Part shown: in pieces, positions 1 through 4,634 of the stretch
Layout of the letters: the number at the start of each line of letters is the position of its first letter
How positions within the stretch are numbered: position 1 is the stretch's first letter
Assembly (NCBI GenBank): GCA_014360105.1
Contig: JACIYD010000123.1
Coordinates: 1-5,567, forward strand
From: Clostridia bacterium
Lineage (GTDB): Bacteria > Bacillota > DSM-521 > Neomoorellales > SLTJ01
Length of the DNA stretch: 5,567 nucleotides
Reading direction: 5' to 3'
Position numbers and translations under genes: made by a program
Notes under the pieces: model-generated
The model's input: only the letters and a program-made list of their open reading frames with translations
The model's database searches: none
Told to the model about the DNA's origin: nothing

Positions 1-1218
1 CCCGGTATCACCGAAAGCGTCGTGGGCAAGATGGTCGCCGGAGCGCGGGTGGTAATGTTCCGGCCGGAGGAAGAACTCTGCAAACTGGCGCGTCTGGCGG
101 TCACCATGCCGTCGGTGAAAGAAATCTTAAAGCAGGATCTCCCTGCCGCCGCGAAAATCGAGGCGTTAAAGGGAACACCGGAGGGCAGAGAATGGCTGGA
201 AATCTTCGAGAAGCAAAAGGACCCGTGGTTTTACGTCTCCTGCGGCAGCGGTTGGTTCCACCATGAGGGAAGCTGGATTAACCGGCTGGATGTACCGTTT
301 GGCTATCTAAAGAGCTACTTGGAAAGGCTGGAAAAAGGGGAGCGGATCGAACGCTATCTCGAAGATATTGAGGCGGAGCGGGACCGGCTCCTGGAAGAAT
401 ACCTGCGGCTCATTAAGAGTGAGGAAGACAGGACTAGCTTTGAGGAGGCCTACCGTACCTGCCGCACCATTTACCGCTATGCCGAGGACCACCTCTTCTG
501 GGTTGAGCACTGGCTGCACACTATTCTTTTTGAAAAAATGCGCGAGTTTGGCCGTATTTTCGTCAGGTACGGCATCCTCAAAGAAGTGGACGACATCTTC
601 CTTTTCAATCGCTTTGAAATCCCGCCGATTATCGAGGATCTGGTGACCGCCTGGGCCCTCGGCGAAGGCGTACCCTCGCGCGCCTCCTACTGGCAGCAGA
701 AGGCGGCGCGGCGCAAAGAGATTCTTGAGGCCGCCAAAAAATGGTCACCGCCGCCTGCCCTGGGCACGGTACCGAAGGAGATCGCCGAGCCTTTTACGGT
801 AATGCTCTGGGGGGTCACCCAGGAAAAGGTGGACGAATGGCTCAAGGGCGTCAGCGCCGCGGCACCCACTGATATCCAGGAGATCAAGGGGTTTGCCGCC
901 TCCGCCGGTGCGGCCGAGGGCAGGGCTCGGGTGATCCGTTTGCTGGAAGAGATCTCGACCATTCAATCCGGCGAGATCATCGTCTGCCCCACCACCAATC
1001 CGGCCTGGGCCCCGATCTTCACCAAGGTAAAGGCGGCGGTAACCGACATTGGCGGTCTCACCAGCCACGCGGCCATTGTTTCCCGCGAATACGGGCTACC
1101 CGCCGTAACCGGGACGGGAATCGCCACGGCAGTGATCAAGACGGGGGACCGCATCCGGGTGGACGGGAGTACCGGCGTGGTCACCATTTTGGAACGGGCA
1201 CAAGGGGAAGGAGGATAG
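1..1218 (+). CDS. ppsA: Phenylphosphate synthase subunit A (phospho-histidine subunit), 5' end cut by window edge
   Basis: The reading frame is open to the left edge, so the true start lies upstream; 405 residues are visible. The Thauera protein is about 70 kDa, so roughly a third is probably missing. Counting from base 1, the last 110 or so residues form the mobile phospho-histidine domain of PEP-utilising enzymes: PTTNPAWAPIF, then GGLTSHAAIVSREYGLPAV with the catalytic His at codon 1066-1068, then GDRIRVDGSTGVV. The part before it is mostly helical and charged, with no motif I can name beyond general likeness to dikinase linker regions. The protein stops soon after the His domain, so the PEP/pyruvate-binding barrel of PEP synthase is absent. 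In the known system the His takes phosphate from ATP via PpsB and passes it to phenol in the cytoplasm. The next gene starts 4 bases downstream. Alternatives are a synthase for catechol or aniline, or another PEP-utilising phosphotransferase. Confidence 0.8.
   Translation, partial: PGITESVVGKMVAGARVVMFRPEEELCKLARLAVTMPSVKEILKQDLPAAAKIEALKGTPEGREWLEIFEKQKDPWFYVSCGSGWFHHEGSWINRLDVPFGYLKSYLERLEKGERIERYLEDIEAERDRLLEEYLRLIKSEEDRTSFEEAYRTCRTIYRYAEDHLFWVEHWLHTILFEKMREFGRIFVRYGILKEVDDIFLFNRFEIPPIIEDLVTAWALGEGVPSRASYWQQKAARRKEILEAAKKWSPPPALGTVPKEIAEPFTVMLWGVTQEKVDEWLKGVSAAAPTDIQEIKGFAASAGAAEGRARVIRLLEEISTIQSGEIIVCPTTNPAWAPIFTKVKAAVTDIGGLTSHAAIVSREYGLPAVTGTGIATAVIKTGDRIRVDGSTGVVTILERAQGEGG
1208..1214 (+). 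promoter_or_regulatory. Ribosome binding site for ppsB
   Basis: AAGGAGG lies 8 bases before the ATG at 1223. It sits inside the last codons of the upstream gene, whose TAG stop is at 1216-1218, so translation of the two subunits is probably coupled. It fixes the ppsB start. Confidence 0.85.
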
Positions 1219-1222
1219 AACG

Positions 1223-2290
1223 ATGGACGAAAGGTGGATCTTTTGGCTGGAGGATGTCGGAGCGGAGGCAAATAATCTGGTAGGCAAGAAATGCGCCAAT
1301 CTGGGTGAGCTCACGCGGGCCGGTTTTCGCGTTCCGCCGGGTTATGCCCTGGCCGTGAGCGCGTACCAGCGCTTTATGGAAGAGACCGGGGCAAGGGAAG
1401 AAGCGCGCAAGTATCTGGCAGGGTTCAAGGCGGATCCGGACGACGTCGGCGCGACGCAGGAGTTCGAAAGTGTCTCCCGCCTGCTCCGCGCCCTGGTAGA
1501 AGCGCGGGAAATGCCCCGGGAGATGGCGGAGACGATTAGGGACTACTACACGCGCCTTTGCGAAAGGGTGGGTACGCCGGAGCTTTCCGTGGCCACACGT
1601 TCGGCCGGTCCGGTCAGTCATCCGGGGCAGTACGAAAGCTACCTCCACGTTCGGGGGGCGGACGCGGTCATCCAGCACATCAAGCGGGTTTGGTCCAGCA
1701 CCTTCAACACCCGCTCCCTGATCGCCCGGGCGCGGCTTGGCTTGCCCCTGGAGTATGACCCGATCGGCGTGGCCGTGCTAACCATGGTTGACGCCCGGGC
1801 CGCCGGCGTCATGTTTACCCTTGATCCGGCCAACGGGGACCCTTCGAAGGTGCTCATCGAGGGAAGCTGGGGGCTGGGTGAGGCGGTGGTCTCGGGCTCG
1901 GTAACGCCAGACCGCTACAAGGTGGATAAAGTCACGCTGGAAATCGAGGAGAAAATCGTTTCGCGCAAAAGCGTGGAGTTCGCTTATAACCCCGCCAGCA
2001 GGTGCATGGAGTACCGGGAGATATCACCCGCCAAACGGGATGAACCGTGTCTTGAGGATGAGGAAATCGTGGAGCTTGCCCGCCTCGCGAAGAGGATAGA
2101 AGCCCATTTCGGCCGGCCCCAAGACATCGAGTGGTCGATCGCCCGGGACGCCCCCTTCCCGGAGAATGTCTTCCTCGTACAAACGCGGCCGGAGACGGTC
2201 TGGAGCAAGCGCAGCAAGTCGGTCCTCGGCCGGAAAAGCGGCTTTGACCTTCTCTTCGAGCGGGCGATGGCCCGGGTCAGGGTATCGTAA
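1223..2290 (+). CDS. ppsB: Phenylphosphate synthase subunit B (ATP-grasp, PEP-synthase N-terminal domain)
   Basis: A complete 355-residue protein (about 40 kDa), the size reported for Thauera PpsB. It corresponds only to the ATP-binding N-terminal part of PEP synthase/PPDK. Visible in order: NLVGKKCANLGELTRAGF with VPPGY (residues 18-41); ATRSAGPVSHPGQYESYL (about 124-141) with the nucleotide-loop Arg126; GVMFTLDP (195-202); GLGEAVVSG (217-225); DIEW (301-304) and QTRPET (320-325), the usual C-terminal ATP/metal residues. By family knowledge it splits ATP into AMP and phosphate and puts the beta phosphate on the PpsA histidine. There is no His domain and no PEP barrel in this gene. The loop after Arg126 has the shorter PPDK-like spacing instead of the longer PEP-synthase form, while DIEW resembles PEP synthase. 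It sits 4 bases after ppsA and 27 bases before the UbiD-like gene, which supports a role in aromatic activation and not gluconeogenesis. Confidence 0.85.
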   Translation: MDERWIFWLEDVGAEANNLVGKKCANLGELTRAGFRVPPGYALAVSAYQRFMEETGAREEARKYLAGFKADPDDVGATQEFESVSRLLRALVEAREMPREMAETIRDYYTRLCERVGTPELSVATRSAGPVSHPGQYESYLHVRGADAVIQHIKRVWSSTFNTRSLIARARLGLPLEYDPIGVAVLTMVDARAAGVMFTLDPANGDPSKVLIEGSWGLGEAVVSGSVTPDRYKVDKVTLEIEEKIVSRKSVEFAYNPASRCMEYREISPAKRDEPCLEDEEIVELARLAKRIEAHFGRPQDIEWSIARDAPFPENVFLVQTRPETVWSKRSKSVLGRKSGFDLLFERAMARVRVS

Positions 2291-2302
2291 GCATACGAGG
2301 AA

Positions 2303-2310
2303 AAGGAGGT
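2303..2310 (+). promoter_or_regulatory. Ribosome binding site for the first UbiD-like gene
   Basis: AAGGAGGT, a near-perfect anti-16S match, lies 7 bases before the GTG at 2318. It supports GTG as the start, giving an N-terminus (MDLRDFI) normal for UbiD proteins. Confidence 0.88.
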
Positions 2311-2317
2311 AGCGGCA

Positions 2318-3730
2318 GTGGATTTGCGGGACTTCATCGCGGCCTGCGAGGCCATTGGGGAATTAAAGCGCGTGACGGCCGAGGTGGACTGGGATCTTGA
2401 ATTATCGCACGTTTCCAAACTAAACGAAGAGCGCGGCGGCCCGGCCTTACTCTTTACCAAGGTCAAGGGCTATACCTCGCCGGTGCTTACCGGAGCCTTT
2501 GGCAGCAGTCGCCGGCTGGCCCTCGCCCTGGGCATGCCCTCCCACCTCACCATGTGCGAGTTGGCCCGCCGCTGGATGCAGCTTACCATCAAAGAGCTGG
2601 TACCGGCGCGGCAGGTAGATAGCGGCCCAATCTTAAGCCATGTGAAGAGCGGCGACGAGGTCAACCTGTTCGACCTGCCCGTGCCCCGCTTTTACCCCCT
2701 CGACGGCGGGCGCTACATCGGCACGGCTGTCTTCCTGGTGATCAAAGACCCGGAAACGGGCGAGATCAATCTGGGCACTTACCGCATGCAGGTGCTGGAC
2801 GAAAAGGCAGCGGGTGTGCAGATCCTGCCCGGTAAGCGGGGCGAGCGCATCCTGAAAAAGTACCGCAAGCTCGAACGACCGATGCCCGCGGCGGCGGTCA
2901 TCGGCTGCGACCCTCTCCTCTTCATGGTAGGTGTCGGCATGTACGCCGGGGCGAGCGAGTACGATGTGGCCGGCTCCATCCGGGGCGAGCCCATGGAGAT
3001 CGTCACCAGCGATCTTACGGGGCTACCCTTGCCGGCCACGGCGGAGATCGTCCTCGAAGGCGAGATCGACCCGGTCAATTTCCGGCCCGAGGGGCCGTTC
3101 GGCGAATATACCGGCTATTACTCCGACGAATTCGGCAAGGAAATCCGCAAACCGTGGCTCGCGGTAAAGCGCATCCTTTACCGCGACGACCCCATTCTCT
3201 GGGCCACCTCGGTAGGCCGGCCCGTCACCGACGCGCACATGCTCCTGGCCTTTACGCGCACGGCAACTCTCTGGACGGAACTAGAGAAAATGAAGATCCC
3301 CGGCATCCAGTCCGTCTACGTTCCGCCGGAAGCGGCCGGGCGCTTCTGGGTGATCGTCTCCGTTCGCCAGCTCTATCCCGGCCATGCGGCGCAGGTGGCC
3401 AACGCCGTCCTGGCGAGCAACACGGGCAGTTACGGCGTGAAGGGGGTCATCGTGGTCGACGACGACATTGCCGCCGACGACCTCGGCCGGGTCTGGTGGG
3501 CGTTGGGTGTCCGCTACGACCCGCTGCGCGGTACGGAGATTATTAAACGCGGCCGCTCCACGCCGCTGGATCCGGCACTCGATCCCGCTTCAAACAAACT
3601 CATTACCTCGCGCATCATCATGGACGCCACCATTCCTTACGAGTGGGCGGAAAAGCCGGTAGAGATCAAGCTTTCCGAAGAGGTGCTGGCAAAGGTGAAG
3701 GCACGCTGGCCGGAATACGGCCTGGACTAA
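2318..3730 (+). CDS. ppcB: Phenylphosphate carboxylase, UbiD-like subunit (beta type)
   Basis: A complete 470-residue UbiD-family protein (about 52 kDa), matching the size of the large carboxylase subunits. Family signatures: EVDWDLE (22-28); FYPLDGGRYIGT before the prFMN region; NLGTYRMQ with Asn151 and Arg156, the positions of a metal ligand and the catalytic Arg of Fdc1; Glu227 in MEIV (another metal ligand position); EGPFGEYTGYY with Glu258 and Glu263, the catalytic acid pair; and a C-terminal YDPLRGTE. By knowledge of the system it carboxylates the enzyme-bound phenolate to 4-hydroxybenzoate together with PpcA and PpcC. Prenylated FMN use is inferred from the family; no ubiX is in the window. 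The metal-binding His expected after the Arg is not evident: the stretch reads GKRGERI, with Lys173/Arg174. Calling it beta instead of alpha rests on remembered family resemblance, not on an alignment. A ubiquinone-pathway UbiD is unlikely given the neighbours. Confidence 0.82.
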   Translation: MDLRDFIAACEAIGELKRVTAEVDWDLELSHVSKLNEERGGPALLFTKVKGYTSPVLTGAFGSSRRLALALGMPSHLTMCELARRWMQLTIKELVPARQVDSGPILSHVKSGDEVNLFDLPVPRFYPLDGGRYIGTAVFLVIKDPETGEINLGTYRMQVLDEKAAGVQILPGKRGERILKKYRKLERPMPAAAVIGCDPLLFMVGVGMYAGASEYDVAGSIRGEPMEIVTSDLTGLPLPATAEIVLEGEIDPVNFRPEGPFGEYTGYYSDEFGKEIRKPWLAVKRILYRDDPILWATSVGRPVTDAHMLLAFTRTATLWTELEKMKIPGIQSVYVPPEAAGRFWVIVSVRQLYPGHAAQVANAVLASNTGSYGVKGVIVVDDDIAADDLGRVWWALGVRYDPLRGTEIIKRGRSTPLDPALDPASNKLITSRIIMDATIPYEWAEKPVEIKLSEEVLAKVKARWPEYGLD

Positions 3731-3734
3731 GAGG

Positions 3735-3741
3735 AAGGGGG
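3735..3741 (+). promoter_or_regulatory. Ribosome binding site for the HAD-like gene
   Basis: AAGGGGG within GAGGAAGGGGG lies 8 bases before the GTG at 3750. It is weaker than the other sites of the cluster but sits correctly and decides for GTG 3750 over an internal ATG at 3789, which would cut into the strand leading to the HAD motif. Confidence 0.65.
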
Positions 3742-3749
3742 CATAATAG

Positions 3750-4292
3750 GTGCTCAAGGACCGCGAAGAAGCGCTGCGCCGTGCCAAGATGGTTAAGCTC
3801 GTCATCCTTGACGTACATGGGGTACTTACCGACGGTACGGTCATCTATAACGATGAGGGCCAACGCTGGCGCGTTTTCGCGCACGAGGACGGCTTCGGGT
3901 GCAACGCGCTCATGGCCAACGGCGTCGAGGTGGCCATCATTACGCGGGTTTCCAAGGTGGCCGCGGCCCGAGCAAAGGACATCGGCATCAAACGTTACTA
4001 CGAGACCAAGGAGAAGGTGAAAAAATACGAAGAACTGCTGGCGGAACTGGGCATTACCGATGCCGAGGTCTGCTATGTGGGCGACGAGATTATCGACCTG
4101 GGTGTGATGAAACGCGTGGGGTTTGCCGCCGCGCCGGCCAATGCCGCGGCCGAGGCGCTCGAGGCGGCGCATTACGTCACGGAGAAGCCGGGCGGTAAAG
4201 GAGTGGTGCGCGAGCTGGCGGAATTCATTTTGCGCGCCCAGGGGAAGTGGGAACCCTTCATTGACAAAGTGATGCAAATGGGCTGGGGCTAA
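3750..4292 (+). CDS. ppcD: HAD-superfamily phosphatase-like protein, probable phenylphosphate carboxylase delta subunit
   Basis: A complete 180-residue protein (about 20 kDa) close in plan to KdsC-type phosphatases: KLVILDVHGVLTDG (16-29, nucleophile Asp21, conserved Asp28), VAIITRVSK (61-69, motif II Thr65), Lys89 at the motif III position, and YVGDEIIDLGVMKRVG (109-124, metal Asp112). There is no cap-domain insertion, as in KdsC. In Thauera the 18 kDa delta subunit of this kind is needed to turn phenylphosphate into the enzyme-bound phenolate, making carboxylation irreversible. Its position between the two UbiD-like genes argues strongly for that role and against lipopolysaccharide KDO synthesis. 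Oddities: the usual second Asp of DxD is His23, and the KdsC TGR of motif II reads TRV. Either the active site is altered or this subfamily works differently. It starts 19 bases after ppcB; the following gene is 342 bases away. Confidence 0.75.
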   Translation: MLKDREEALRRAKMVKLVILDVHGVLTDGTVIYNDEGQRWRVFAHEDGFGCNALMANGVEVAIITRVSKVAAARAKDIGIKRYYETKEKVKKYEELLAELGITDAEVCYVGDEIIDLGVMKRVGFAAAPANAAAEALEAAHYVTEKPGGKGVVRELAEFILRAQGKWEPFIDKVMQMGWG

Positions 4293-4355
4293 GGCAGGAG
4301 ATTGCAGGGTGCGGTCCTGCCCGCGCCTTCCGGCTTTACCGGGGCCCTGCTTTCG

Positions 4356-4376
4356 GTGCCAGGCTTTTGCCGGCAC
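4356..4376 (+). repeat. Inverted repeat, compact hairpin with TTTT loop
   Basis: GTGCC-A-GGC-TTTT-GCC-GGCAC folds into 8 base pairs with one bulged A and a four-T loop. It starts 64 bases after the ppcD stop. No T-run follows, so it is not a standard terminator; it may protect the 3' end of the upstream message. Confidence 0.5.
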
Positions 4377-4453
4377 GAGCCCAGCCTTACGGGAGGCACG
4401 GTGCAGGCGGACCGAAGCCCCGCTGGCGAGAGGCTCCGGGGGGCGCAGGCTGC

Positions 4454-4510
4454 CTACCTCAAGTTCGGCCCGAGCGCCGGGATCAGCGCGGGCTCGTCCC
4501 AACGAGGTAG
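4454..4510 (+). repeat. Long imperfect inverted repeat (multi-segment stem)
   Basis: CTACCTC (4454-4460) pairs perfectly with GAGGTAG (4504-4510). Inside it GTT (4463-4465) pairs with AAC (4501-4503), then after an internal loop CGAGC (4471-4475) pairs with GCTCG (4492-4496), then CCG with CGG across a bulged G. The nested pairing over 57 bases looks like one extended RNA arm and is hard to credit to base composition alone. Confidence 0.5.
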
Positions 4511-4536
4511 CCGCGGAGCACAGCGGAAAACCGGGC

Positions 4537-4593
4537 GGCCCGGGGTTTGCTCCGCCGCGCATTAACCTGCCGTCACGGGAGCAAACCCGGGCC
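4537..4593 (+). repeat. Strong inverted repeat upstream of the last gene
   Basis: GGGTTTGCTCC (4543-4553) is a perfect 11-base match to GGAGCAAACCC (4578-4588) around a 24-base loop. With one bulged G (4542) the stem continues through CCC/GGG and GG/CC, giving about 16 pairs. It ends some 27 bases before the Shine-Dalgarno of the second UbiD-like gene. No T-tract follows. Confidence 0.6.
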
Positions 4594-4620
4594 CGGGTCC
4601 CGGGAAAGGGGAATCTGGCG

Positions 4621-4628
4621 AGGAGGGG
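4621..4628 (+). promoter_or_regulatory. Ribosome binding site for the second UbiD-like gene
   Basis: AGGAGGGG lies 6 bases before the GTG at 4635. An overlapping GTG at 4633 and a TTG at 4631 are in other frames, so 4635 is the only start that gives the UbiD N-terminus. Confidence 0.8.
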
Positions 4629-4634
4629 TCTTGT

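Larger units (their letters stand above)
4293..4634 (+). other. 342-base non-coding interval rich in hairpins
   Basis: No convincing protein is encoded here. Open frames exist on both strands, but their translations are rich in Ala, Arg, Gly and Pro, have no recognisable motif and lack a good Shine-Dalgarno. The stretch is very GC-rich and holds many inverted repeats, from GCAGG/CCTGC (4304-4308 with 4316-4320) to the long stems listed separately. There is no T-tract after any hairpin, so none looks like a simple intrinsic terminator, and I see no clear -35/-10 pair. It could be a leader or processing region of the last gene, an untyped structured RNA, or a dispersed repeat element inserted into the operon. 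I cannot match it to any known riboswitch class. Confidence 0.6.

Noticed and set aside
1181..1678. 165-codon minus-strand open frame
   Set aside because: It is antisense to the start of ppsB, whose ATP-grasp motifs are clear; no motif is seen in the translation.
1..2290. Ordinary PEP synthase broken by a frameshift
   Set aside because: The domain order is reversed relative to PEP synthase, each gene has its own stop and start with a strong Shine-Dalgarno, and the PEP barrel is absent; this fits a true two-gene enzyme.
3742..3747. CATAAT as a -10 box before the HAD gene
   Set aside because: No -35 match lies at the right distance, and the site is between the Shine-Dalgarno and the start codon of a tightly packed operon gene.
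4261..4289. TTGACA at 4261-4266 as a -35 box for the last gene
   Set aside because: The hexamer 17 bases later is TGGGGC, nothing like a -10 box, and the motif is within the coding end of the HAD gene.
3750..4292. KDO-8-phosphate phosphatase (KdsC) for lipopolysaccharide
   Set aside because: The fold is similar, but the gene sits between two UbiD-like genes, the DxD motif is altered and no KDO genes are nearby.
4537..4610. Intrinsic terminator from the 16-pair hairpin
   Set aside because: The stem is strong, but the following bases are GGTCCCGGGAAAGG with no T-tract, so a standard terminator is not supported.
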